41,495 nucleotides of DNA, from positions 1 through 41,495 of the forward strand of contig CAIWRR010000064.1 in the NCBI GenBank assembly GCA_903915125.1. The letters are read 5' to 3'. Shown in pieces: positions 1 to 8,136 of the stretch. Position 1 is the first letter of the stretch. Each line of letters begins with the position of its first letter. Position numbers and translations under genes: made by a program. The DNA comes from Candidatus Firestoneibacteriota bacterium (lineage in GTDB: Bacteria; Oederibacteriota; D2-FULL-39-29; CAIOVX01). The notes below the pieces were generated by a model. It had not been told where the DNA came from and did not search any database. It saw only the letters and a list, made by a program, of their open reading frames with translations.

Positions 1-13
1 ACACCTATAAAGA

Positions 14-43
14 GAAACTCCGGCCTTCAGGCCGCAGAGTTTC
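14..43. other. strong stem-loop in glyS upstream region
   Basis: GAAACTC-CGGCC-TTCA-GGCCG-CA-GAGTTTC: 12 paired bases with a 2-nt bulge; no T-run follows. Confidence 0.6.
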
Positions 44-78
44 ATAAGGTTTATAACGTAAAGCAAAACAATAACGGA

Positions 79-2151
79 GTGATGATGAAAGACCTGCTGG
101 TTGAAATAGGTGTTGAGGAGATCCCCGCGGGGCAGCTGAAAGGCGCCTCTGAGCAGTTCGCGGGTGGTATCAGAAAAGCGCTTGCTGACGCAAGAATAGA
201 GTCCGGCGCTGTTGAAATATTTGCAACCCCGAGAAGGATTGGGGTCGTTTTTAAATCGGTTTCCGAGGGGCAAAAAGAAGCCGCGGCCGAAGTAATGGGG
301 CCTCCGAAACGCATTGCTTATGACGCTGACGGCAAGCCCACGCAGGCGGCGCTCGGTTTCGCGAAGACCAACGGAGTCGATATCGCGGAAGTAAGAATAA
401 AATCGCTTCCAAAAGGCGAGTATCTTTGTGTTATGAAGCTCGAGAAGGGGCAAAAGACGGAAGCCCTCCTGCCTGAAATTATCACAAAGCAGATAGCCTC
501 AATAAGCTGGGCGAAAACTATGAAATGGCACGGCGACGCGAGATTCGTGCGCCCTGTCCGCTCGCTGCTCTGTCTCTTCGGGAAGGAACTCCTGAGGGTT
601 GAATACTCTGATGTTATTTCCTCAAACAGGGTTTTTGGGCACAGAATCCTAAGCCCCAACCCGGCGCAGGTATCGGAACCGGAAAAATACAGGGATATTC
701 TGAAGAAGCTTTTCGTCACGGCGTCTTTTGAAGAGAGAAAGGCGCAGGTGCTTGAGGAAGTGAAAAAGGCGCTTGCCGGGATTCCCGGAAGGGCGCTCCT
801 TGACGAAGACCTGGTTGAAGAGATTACAAACCTTGTTGAGTTTCCCTCCGGAATACTCGGCTCATTCGACAGGAAATACCTTGAGCTTCCCGGAGAGCTG
901 CTGATAGAGGTTATGAAAAAGAATCAGAAGTATTTCCCGGTGCTGGATTCCTCGGGCCGGCTGCTTCCGTATTTTATCTGCATAAGAAACGGTTCAAGCC
1001 TGCACAATGAGATAGTCAAAGAAGGAAACGAAAGGGTCCTGCGCGCTAGGTTTGAGGACGCTGCCTTCTTTTTCAACGAGGATAAAAAGACCCGCCTCGG
1101 CGACAGGGCGGTGAAGCTGAAAAATGTGGTCTTCCAGGTAGAACTTGGAAGCCTTTACGAGAAGATAGAAAGGATTAAGGTCCTTTACGCAAAGGCCTCG
1201 GTGTCATTTCCCGGTTCAGATGCTCAAAAGGTGAACAGGGCGCTGGAACTCTGCAAGGCGGACCTGGTGACAGATATGATACGCGAGTTCCCTGAACTGC
1301 AGGGGATAATGGGCAGGGAGTACGCCAAGGTTGACGGCGAAGACGCTGAAGTTGCCTCGGCTATCGCGGAACATTACCTGCCAAAATTCTCGGGGGACGC
1401 TCTTCCTCAGACGGTTACCGGCAGAGTATTGAGCATACTTGACCGCATAGACACAATCAGCGGCTGCTTTGCCATCGGGCTGGTTCCGACCGGCTCGCAG
1501 GACCCTTACGGCCTCAGAAGAAGCACTCTCGGCGTTATAAATGAAATATTGAAGTTCAATCTGGACCTTTCCGTGAAGGAGCTTGTTAAATACTCGCTTG
1601 AGACTTACGGGAGTAAGTTGAAAGGCGACGCAGGCAAAATATGCAATGATATCCTGGAATTCTTTAAGGGCAGAATGGATGTAATCCTTCGGGAAAAGGG
1701 CCTGCGCTACGACCTTGTGAACGCCGTCCTCGCTACAGACTGCAGCAATATCACCGAGGCCTTTAAACGGGCCGGAGTGCTTGACGCGCTCGCCAAAGCG
1801 GAAGGTTTTAACAATACAATGGTGACTTTCTCGAGGGTCATTAATATTATTCCGAAAGATGGAAAGCCTGCGGCAGTTAAATCGGGGCTTTTTAAGGATG
1901 AGTCCGAGAAAAAGTTGTTTGAACTTGCTGTGGCGGCGGAGAAGGAATTCAAGCAGTTGACTGCCGGCGGGAAATACGCCGAAGCTTTTGCGCTTCTTAC
2001 AAAACTTGCTCCGGCGATAGACGAGTTCTTCACCGGCGTAATGGTGATGGACAAGGACCAGGAAGTCAAGGCGAACCGCCTCGCTCTGCTCGCGTTCATC
2101 AGTTCCATGTTCCTTCAAGTGGGAGATTTCTCGAAGATTAATACCAAGTAA
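79..2151 (+). CDS. glyS: glycine--tRNA ligase beta subunit (start may be ATG 82 or 85)
   Basis: MKDLLVEIGVEEIPAGQL N-terminus, FASISWAKTMKWH-like and FVRPVRSLLCLFG regions typical of GlyS; GGAG upstream. Confidence 0.96.
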   Translation: MMMKDLLVEIGVEEIPAGQLKGASEQFAGGIRKALADARIESGAVEIFATPRRIGVVFKSVSEGQKEAAAEVMGPPKRIAYDADGKPTQAALGFAKTNGVDIAEVRIKSLPKGEYLCVMKLEKGQKTEALLPEIITKQIASISWAKTMKWHGDARFVRPVRSLLCLFGKELLRVEYSDVISSNRVFGHRILSPNPAQVSEPEKYRDILKKLFVTASFEERKAQVLEEVKKALAGIPGRALLDEDLVEEITNLVEFPSGILGSFDRKYLELPGELLIEVMKKNQKYFPVLDSSGRLLPYFICIRNGSSLHNEIVKEGNERVLRARFEDAAFFFNEDKKTRLGDRAVKLKNVVFQVELGSLYEKIERIKVLYAKASVSFPGSDAQKVNRALELCKADLVTDMIREFPELQGIMGREYAKVDGEDAEVASAIAEHYLPKFSGDALPQTVTGRVLSILDRIDTISGCFAIGLVPTGSQDPYGLRRSTLGVINEILKFNLDLSVKELVKYSLETYGSKLKGDAGKICNDILEFFKGRMDVILREKGLRYDLVNAVLATDCSNITEAFKRAGVLDALAKAEGFNNTMVTFSRVINIIPKDGKPAAVKSGLFKDESEKKLFELAVAAEKEFKQLTAGGKYAEAFALLTKLAPAIDEFFTGVMVMDKDQEVKANRLALLAFISSMFLQVGDFSKINTK

Positions 2152-2177
2152 AATACGGAGTGTGCTATACTTAACCG

Positions 2178-2423
2178 ATGAAAATTCAATTCGACCATCC
2201 ATACGTAAAGCTTGCAACGCTGAAAGCGGTGGAGCGTTACGGAACCACGACAAATATCGAGGCCAACGAGCAGCTTCTGAAGAAGTTCGGCAAGACAATC
2301 TGGAGAAAAAAACAGATAGAAGCCATCCATAAGGCGTTCGGCGTTAGTTTTGACAAGAACGACATAACGATGAACCTTGCGGCGGCCCTTGCAGCCCTCG
2401 AAATACTTAAAAAGGAAAAATAA
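2178..2423 (+). CDS. hypothetical 81-aa protein
   Basis: Intact ORF tightly packed between glyS and the HAD gene, same strand; no recognised domain. Confidence 0.6.
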   Translation: MKIQFDHPYVKLATLKAVERYGTTTNIEANEQLLKKFGKTIWRKKQIEAIHKAFGVSFDKNDITMNLAAALAALEILKKEK

Positions 2424-2429
2424 CCGCCG

Positions 2430-3110
2430 ATGAAACTAGTGATCTTTGATGTTGATAACACCCTTACCAATACAGGCAGGGCCGACCAGGATTGTTTCCT
2501 GCAGGCCGTAAACTATGTTTTTAACATAAAAGACATAGATACCGACTGGTCTCACTACAAGAATGTAACCGCCATTTCAATTCTGGATCAAATACTCCGC
2601 GCGAAGTCAGGGAAAGTCCCCAGGAAAAGAGAGATTTCGGATATGCGCGACGCGTTCCTGTCAAACCTGAAAGAAAAGTCAAAAAAGCGGCCGGGAGAGT
2701 TCTCGGAAGTGCCGGGCGCTTCAAATATGATGACGGAACTTCTCAGGAAGAGCGAATTTGCTTCCGCTATCGCGACGGGAAGTTTCGCGGACGGGGCGGC
2801 GTTTAAGCTTGAATTCGCAAAAATACCCTACAAGAAATATTGCATCGCTTCAGGCGCGGAATGTTTTACCCGGGAAGAGTTGATAGATATAGCAGTGACG
2901 AAGGCAAAGTCTGTTTACGGCGTCTCGAACTTTGAAAGCGTAATCAGCGTCGGCGACGGCATCTGGGACCTTAAGACCGCTTCGAATATCGGCATGCCCT
3001 TTGTCGGGGTGGGTAACAAGCAGGTGCTTGAACAGAACGGGGTGAAGTACTGGGTCAACGATTACCGCGACCTGCCGGGTTTCTTCAGTATGCTGGCTGG
3101 CGCTGTTTAG
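2430..3110 (+). CDS. HAD-family hydrolase (phosphoglycolate phosphatase-like)
   Basis: VIFDVDNTLTNT motif I; SVGDGIWDLKTASNIGMPFVGV motif IV. Confidence 0.85.
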   Translation: MKLVIFDVDNTLTNTGRADQDCFLQAVNYVFNIKDIDTDWSHYKNVTAISILDQILRAKSGKVPRKREISDMRDAFLSNLKEKSKKRPGEFSEVPGASNMMTELLRKSEFASAIATGSFADGAAFKLEFAKIPYKKYCIASGAECFTREELIDIAVTKAKSVYGVSNFESVISVGDGIWDLKTASNIGMPFVGVGNKQVLEQNGVKYWVNDYRDLPGFFSMLAGAV

Positions 3111-3538
3111 GAGATTTTCTTTTGCAGGACAAGCAGATCTGTTCTTGTGCCCCAGCCGGACTTCTTCCAGAACTTTCTTCCGCTGATATTACTTTTGTAT
3201 ACGAAAATATTGCATTTTGCTATTTCCAGCGCGTTTAAACCGTAGAGGCAGGCGTTAACCAGGCTTGTTCCTATACCTTTGCTTCTGAAATCCGGAGCCA
3301 CGGCGAGATGATGAATATAACCTCTTCTGCCGTCGTGCCCGCATAACACCGCGCCTATGATTCTTTTCTCCGACACGGCCACAAACGAAAGGCCGGGATT
3401 CCTTTTTAAATAAGAGTTTATCTCTTTCTTGTTGTCGCCGTCTCCGGTTCCTATGCCTTTTGTGTTGCTCCAGAGCGCAACCACTTGAGCATGGTCTTTA
3501 ATGGTCATTATTCTGATTAACATGCTGGAATCCTCCAT
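3107..3538 (-). CDS. GNAT family N-acetyltransferase
   Basis: LAVAPDFRSKGIGTSLVNACL acetyl-CoA binding motif A. Confidence 0.9.
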   Translation of the reverse strand: MEDSSMLIRIMTIKDHAQVVALWSNTKGIGTGDGDNKKEINSYLKRNPGLSFVAVSEKRIIGAVLCGHDGRRGYIHHLAVAPDFRSKGIGTSLVNACLYGLNALEIAKCNIFVYKSNISGRKFWKKSGWGTRTDLLVLQKKIS

Positions 3539-3612
3539 TATTTTGAAGTCTCTTTATGATATTATACATTATTGTGACCGTCCTGTAAAAGGCTAGGCCA
3601 ACTAGAGGTGGT

Positions 3613-4386
3613 ATGAAAAATAATTCTGTTTTTGACCAGTCGCCGTATACTTGCAGGATGGATTGGGGAATTCACGGCGCAATATCTGCCGCGGACAGGG
3701 GCGATATTATTATAATTGTTGATGTATTGAGCTTCTCTTCGGCGGTTGCCGCGGCAGTTCATCACGGTGCGGTAATCTACCCTTTCCCGATGTCAGGCAA
3801 AATAGCGGATTTTGGCAGGGCGACGGGCGCTAAAGTTCTGAAGGGAAAGAGAGAGGCAAAGCTGTCCGGGGAGCCGTCACTCTCGCCTGTTTCGTTCAAC
3901 AGGGCCTGTAAAGGAAAGAAATATGTTATGTCTTCTTTGAACGGCGCGGCTTGCGCGAAGGCCTCCGCAAAAGTTCCGGCTCTTTTTGCAGGGTCTCTTC
4001 TGAACGCGAGAAAGACCGCAAAGGCGGCGGAAAGCGTAAGGGAAAAAACTAAATCGAGTATCACCGTTATTGCCTGCGGAGAAAGAATAAACGGAAGCCC
4101 TGAACTTCGCCCGTGCATTGAGGATTATCTTGGCGCCGGAGCCATCCTAAATGAACTTTCCGGAAGTAAATCCCCGGAAGCCGGCGTCTGCTCAGGCGCT
4201 TTTGAAAATGCAAGTTCAAAACTTGAGCAGTTAGTAGGCGATTGCGCCAGCGGCAGAGAATTGAAGGCGGCCGGATTTGGAAAGGATGTATTGTTCGCGG
4301 CGAGACTCAATGTCATAAGAGAAGTGCCCGTACTTATCCAGGACGACCTGCATAAACCATACTTCAAGGCATATTCTTCTGAATGA
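3613..4386 (+). CDS. 2-phosphosulfolactate phosphatase (ComB) family protein
   Basis: IIIVDVLSFSSAV, NGAACAKA, VIACGERI...RPCIEDYLGAGAIL, CASGRELKAAGFGKDVLFAARLN pattern of the ComB family. Confidence 0.75.
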   Translation: MKNNSVFDQSPYTCRMDWGIHGAISAADRGDIIIIVDVLSFSSAVAAAVHHGAVIYPFPMSGKIADFGRATGAKVLKGKREAKLSGEPSLSPVSFNRACKGKKYVMSSLNGAACAKASAKVPALFAGSLLNARKTAKAAESVREKTKSSITVIACGERINGSPELRPCIEDYLGAGAILNELSGSKSPEAGVCSGAFENASSKLEQLVGDCASGRELKAAGFGKDVLFAARLNVIREVPVLIQDDLHKPYFKAYSSE

Positions 4387-4484
4387 AAAACTCCGGTCTC
4401 CGGGGGATATATAATGAGCGAAATTATTTTAAAATAGGGAATAAACCCTAAAACACTTAATTGAAATTACAGGGAGCCGCTAAA

Positions 4485-5408
4485 GTGCCGCAAACGGAAA
4501 GAAACATAAGAAAAGGGAAGCTATATGGCGTTATTGCTGCTTTAACCTGGGTCACAATCTGGCCGCTCTCGAAGATAATAACCAGGGATTACCCTTCAAT
4601 AGACCAGTTTTTTATTGCGTTCGTCAGGTTTTTTTCAGCGGCCCTCGCGATATTTTGCATCTTTCTGATAAAGAAAGAAAGGTCATTCCTTTCGACCGTA
4701 AAAAACCACTGGCGGCTTGCGCTGCTTCTCGGTTTTTTTGGCATTTTTGGCATGGGTTCGCTGGTATTTTTCTCAATCAAATATACCAGTTCGGTGAACT
4801 CCGCGCTGCTGATGAATTCCAACGCCATGTTCATAATAGTATTCTCCGTGTTTATCGGGGAGAAGATCACGCCTGCCAAAGGAATCGGCGCGCTGCTCGG
4901 GGCTTTCGGATGCTACCTGATAATCAATAACGGTTTTGGCCTCAAGCTGTTTTCCAGCGCGACCTTGAAAGGAGACCTGCTCGCGCTGGGAGCCGCGGTT
5001 TGTTGGGCAATATATACGGTTGTAGGCAGGGCCAGGGTTAAGAATGTAAATTCCACTCATATTTCCGCTCTGAACTTCTTCTTTGGCTCGCTGATGATAC
5101 TGGCGCTTACCTTTATACTTGGCGTACCGGCAACGGGCATATTCCAGCCGGTGCCTTTTTCAATGATGCTCTACATCGGCCTGATACCAACGGCCTATGG
5201 TTTTACCATCTGGTATTACGCGCTGGAGCATGTTGAAGCCGGCGCGCTCGGGCTTTACCAGTTCCTGGTACCGCTTCTAACAGCCATCATAGGCGTCTTA
5301 TTCCTTAATGAAACCTTCACTGTTTTTACTTTTTTCGGAATGGTTGCAATATTGTCGGGAATAATTCTTACCGGAATTATCGGCGGAGAAAAACCCGCGG
5401 GTGATTAG
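4485..5408 (+). CDS. EamA/DMT-family transporter (track ORF opens at 4461; GTG 4485 preceded by AGGGAG is a plausible start)
   Basis: about 10 hydrophobic segments, two EamA halves, YYALEHVEAGALGLYQFLVPLLTAIIGVLFLNE. Confidence 0.85.
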   Translation: MPQTERNIRKGKLYGVIAALTWVTIWPLSKIITRDYPSIDQFFIAFVRFFSAALAIFCIFLIKKERSFLSTVKNHWRLALLLGFFGIFGMGSLVFFSIKYTSSVNSALLMNSNAMFIIVFSVFIGEKITPAKGIGALLGAFGCYLIINNGFGLKLFSSATLKGDLLALGAAVCWAIYTVVGRARVKNVNSTHISALNFFFGSLMILALTFILGVPATGIFQPVPFSMMLYIGLIPTAYGFTIWYYALEHVEAGALGLYQFLVPLLTAIIGVLFLNETFTVFTFFGMVAILSGIILTGIIGGEKPAGD

Positions 5409-5420
5409 AGTTATAATGAA

Positions 5421-5450
5421 AAGGCCCCGGTCTCCCGGGGCCTTTTGTTT
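5421..5450. terminator. intrinsic (probably bidirectional) terminator between convergent genes
   Basis: Perfect 10-bp stem AAGGCCCCGG/CCGGGGCCTT, TCTC loop, TTGTTT on the 3' side and AATGAAAA on the 5' side. Confidence 0.85.
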
Positions 5451-5480
5451 ACGTTAAGAACGTTACAAACGTTATGAACG
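5447..5480. repeat. AACGTT-NNN 9-bp periodic intergenic repeat, copy 2
   Basis: GTTTACGTTAAGAACGTTACAAACGTTATGAACG directly after the terminator. Confidence 0.75.
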
Positions 5481-5481
5481 C

Positions 5482-6390
5482 TTATTCGTGATGTTTAATC
5501 TCAGACGCCGTAATTCCGCTCTTCGCCCCTGCTATAATTCCCTTTCCCTTGCAGCCGAAGTAGCCGATATATTCCCTTACTCTGTCCTTAACCGCGTTCT
5601 TGCCCGGGAGGAGGATCTTTCTCATATCTTTTTCCGCGGGGTTCTTGTTGTAGGTCGCGCCGACTGCTTCGACGAAGGAAACGGAAAGCTGGGTCGCCAC
5701 ATTAATCTTGCAGAGGCCGTTCGCGATGCCTTCTATTATTGAAGCCGGGTCAACGCCGGACGAGCCGTGAAGCACCAGTGGTATATTTACGACCTGGCGA
5801 ATTCTCTTAAGCCTCGGTATATCAAGCTTCGCGGTTCTGTCCTTCATTGCATGGACTGAGCCGATCGCGACTGCGAGGGAGTCTATCTTGGTGAGTTCAA
5901 TGAATTTTACCGCTTCATCCGGCTGGGTCATTGCTTTTTCAACCTGTTCAGGAGATACTTTGTCGGCTGACTGGAGCACTTTGCCGAGTTCCGCTTCCAC
6001 AGGGATGCCGCAGGCGTGGGACATTTCCGTGATCTTCGCCGTCATCTTTACGTTCTCTTCGAAGGAGAGCGCCGAGCCGTCGAACATAAGGGAAGTGAAG
6101 CCGGCCCTTAAACACCTTACATTCTGCAGGTAATCAGTGCCATGGTCAAGGTGAAGGATTACCGGGACCGATGCGAGTTCCGCGGCCGCTTTTACTATTG
6201 CGGTCGACATTTCAAGGCCCGCGTATTTTATCGCGCCCTGGCTTACCTGGATGATCACAGGCGCTTTTTCTTCTTCCGCTGTCTCTATGATAGCTTCCAC
6301 GAACTCCATATTGTTCGCGTTAAACGCGCCGATAGCGAATTTCTCCGCCTGCGCTTTGAGCAACCATTCCTTGCTGTTTACTAACGGCAT
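5482..6390 (-). CDS. fba: class II fructose-bisphosphate aldolase
   Basis: AFNANNMEFVEAIIETAEE, VILHLDHGTD, GSVHAMKD, LVLHGSSGV; AGGAGG upstream. Confidence 0.95.
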   Translation of the reverse strand: MPLVNSKEWLLKAQAEKFAIGAFNANNMEFVEAIIETAEEEKAPVIIQVSQGAIKYAGLEMSTAIVKAAAELASVPVILHLDHGTDYLQNVRCLRAGFTSLMFDGSALSFEENVKMTAKITEMSHACGIPVEAELGKVLQSADKVSPEQVEKAMTQPDEAVKFIELTKIDSLAVAIGSVHAMKDRTAKLDIPRLKRIRQVVNIPLVLHGSSGVDPASIIEGIANGLCKINVATQLSVSFVEAVGATYNKNPAEKDMRKILLPGKNAVKDRVREYIGYFGCKGKGIIAGAKSGITASEIKHHE

Positions 6391-6431
6391 ACTTGCCTCC
6401 TAAAAAAGAATTTAGATACCTTTGTTTGGCC

Positions 6432-6456
6432 AAAAAAAAGCCCCCTTACGGAGGCT
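6432..6456 (-). terminator. intrinsic terminator for ndk (minus strand)
   Basis: Minus-strand reading GCCTCC-GTAA-GGGGGC followed by TTTTTTTT. Confidence 0.75.
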
Positions 6457-6490
6457 TTAGTTCGCTGTTTGAGGAACAGAAAAGTTAAGC

Positions 6491-6994
6491 CTACGCCCAG
6501 ACCTTCATCGTGACATCCTTAAAGGTAGCCACTTTGGAGGCATAAACGTCAACTATGACGTCTTCGGGTTTAAACCAGAGTTTTATCTCGCGTTCCGCGT
6601 CTGTTTCGTCGGAGGAAGCGTGAATGACATTTTCGTAAACGCCTTTAGTGGTGATTCTGCCGTAGGCGCCTCTGATTGATACCGGGTCGGCTTCTTCAGG
6701 ATTGGTCGCTCCCGCAATTTCTCTGACTTTCTTGATGGCATCTTTGCCCCAATAGACCATTGCGAGCACTTTATGCCTGTCGTGATATTCGCCGAGGAGG
6801 TATTTGATAACATCATCGAAGAAAGGTTTATCTTTGAGATGCCGGTAGTGTTCCGCGGCGAGCTCCCTGTTGACCTTAACCACTTTCGCGGCTATGATCT
6901 CAAGTTTTGTTTCTGAAAGCCTGGTGAGGATGTTCCCGGTCAGGGATTTCTTCAGTCCGTCGGGTTTAACTATTACAAGGGTTGATTGGCTCAT
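6491..6994 (-). CDS. ndk: nucleoside diphosphate kinase
   Basis: STLVIVKPDGLKKSLTGNIL, GATNPEEADPVSIRGAYG, ENVIHASSDETDAEREIKLWF. Confidence 0.96.
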   Translation of the reverse strand: MSQSTLVIVKPDGLKKSLTGNILTRLSETKLEIIAAKVVKVNRELAAEHYRHLKDKPFFDDVIKYLLGEYHDRHKVLAMVYWGKDAIKKVREIAGATNPEEADPVSIRGAYGRITTKGVYENVIHASSDETDAEREIKLWFKPEDVIVDVYASKVATFKDVTMKVWA

Positions 6995-7124
6995 AGGTTA
7001 ATCTTATAACATACGGCTTTTCCTAAGTCAACGGGAAATCTGCCGAAGAGGCAACCCAATATTTTTGGTTGACTTTAGCGCCGGGAAGTAATACTTTTGT
7101 TATATAGCAAAACGGAGGTTGTTT

Positions 7125-7406
7125 ATGAATATTGTCCACGTTGCCGGTGAGAATAAAGGTAAGGTGATGATTTACGCTCTTTCCACCTGTATCTGGTGCC
7201 GCAAGACTAAACAGCTTCTGAAGGACAAGAAAGTCGCTTTTGATTACTGTGATGTGGATCTTGAAGAGGGCGCTGAGAAAGAGGCCGCGCAGAAAGCAAT
7301 AAAGAAATGGAATCCCTCGGTATCTTTTCCCACACTTGTTATTGATAATCATGACGCCGTGCTTGGCTACCAACCTGACGAAATACAGGAGAAGCTGGGG
7401 CTATGA
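7125..7406 (+). CDS. glutaredoxin-family protein (start ATG 7125 preferred over TTG 7119)
   Basis: MIYALSTCIWCRKTKQLLKDK CxxC motif, FPTLVIDN cis-Pro motif; GGAGG at 7114-7118. Confidence 0.88.
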   Translation: MNIVHVAGENKGKVMIYALSTCIWCRKTKQLLKDKKVAFDYCDVDLEEGAEKEAAQKAIKKWNPSVSFPTLVIDNHDAVLGYQPDEIQEKLGL

Positions 7407-7912
7407 CAGAAGAAGAGAAGGCTCTTGAGGCTGAAGCAGGCAGAGTTTATACGAAAATAAAGAAAGACGCTGAAGCAAACGGCTATCATTTGAACCCTGA
7501 TGCGCAGTTTGCAGGGGACCTTGTACGCGGTTTGCTCATTAATGAAAAGAGGTATGGCTACGCTGCCTGTCCGTGCAGGCTTGCTTCAGGCGTCAAGAAG
7601 GAAGATCTCGACATCATTTGTCCCTGTGATTACAGGGATGCGGATCTGGCAGCGCACGAAGCCTGTTATTGCGCGCTTTATGTGTCCGGCGGAATAAGCG
7701 CCGGCAAGGGAACGGCGAAAGCAATTCCTGACAGAAGGCCTCCCAAAGAAGCTCGCGCCGGGGTAAAGACAAAACCGGTTTTGGACAGGCAGTTGCCATC
7801 AATGCCGATTTGGCGCTGCAAAGTGTGCGGCTACCTTTGCGCCAGAGAACAACCGCCGGAAATATGCCCGATATGTAAAGCCGGAAAAGAACGGTTTGAG
7901 GTTTTTGCCTGA
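7403..7912 (+). CDS. ferredoxin:thioredoxin reductase catalytic-subunit domain fused to C-terminal rubredoxin-like domain
   Basis: ACPCR...DIICPCDYRDAD...EACYCALYV (FTR catalytic Cys pattern) + WRCKVCGYLC...PPEICPICKAGKERFEVF (rubredoxin-type Cys pairs); overlaps glutaredoxin by 4 nt. Confidence 0.88.
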   Translation: MTEEEKALEAEAGRVYTKIKKDAEANGYHLNPDAQFAGDLVRGLLINEKRYGYAACPCRLASGVKKEDLDIICPCDYRDADLAAHEACYCALYVSGGISAGKGTAKAIPDRRPPKEARAGVKTKPVLDRQLPSMPIWRCKVCGYLCAREQPPEICPICKAGKERFEVFA

Positions 7913-7914
7913 TT

Positions 7915-8079
7915 ATGAATATATCTGATTTCTGCGTTGATTGTTGGTGCTGCAAGAAAGCCCGCGAGAAGCGGGGAAGTTTCTGGTATGGCTTTGTGAA
8001 ATTTATATATCATTCCCTCTGGTGTCCTTACTGCAAGGCTTACGAAAAGGAAACCGGCAAGAAACCCTACGAGAGCTAA
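7915..8079 (+). CDS. small 54-aa Cys-rich protein (not in supplied ORF track)
   Basis: Direct translation: MNISDFCVDCWCCKKAREKRGSFWYGFVKFIYHSLWCPYCKAYEKETGKKPYES*, starting 3 nt after the FTR stop. Confidence 0.65.
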   Translation: MNISDFCVDCWCCKKAREKRGSFWYGFVKFIYHSLWCPYCKAYEKETGKKPYES

Positions 8080-8136
8080 ATTTCAGCGGCAGGAAACCGG
8101 TCAATGGGTTTCGCCCTGATAAATCATGGAGGAAGC

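Noticed and set aside
1216-2298. 360-aa minus-strand ORF antisense to glyS
   Set aside because: Lies on top of a confidently identified plus-strand gene; composition looks like an antisense shadow with no recognisable domain.
3100-3115. Overlapping convergent stop codons of the HAD and GNAT genes (TTAG)
   Set aside because: Ordinary compact convergent gene arrangement; nothing unusual beyond a 4-nt overlap.
4388-4412. Hairpin CTCCGG-TCT-CCGGGG after the ComB-like gene as a terminator
   Set aside because: No T-run on the plus strand; orientation would fit only a minus-strand transcript for which there is no gene.
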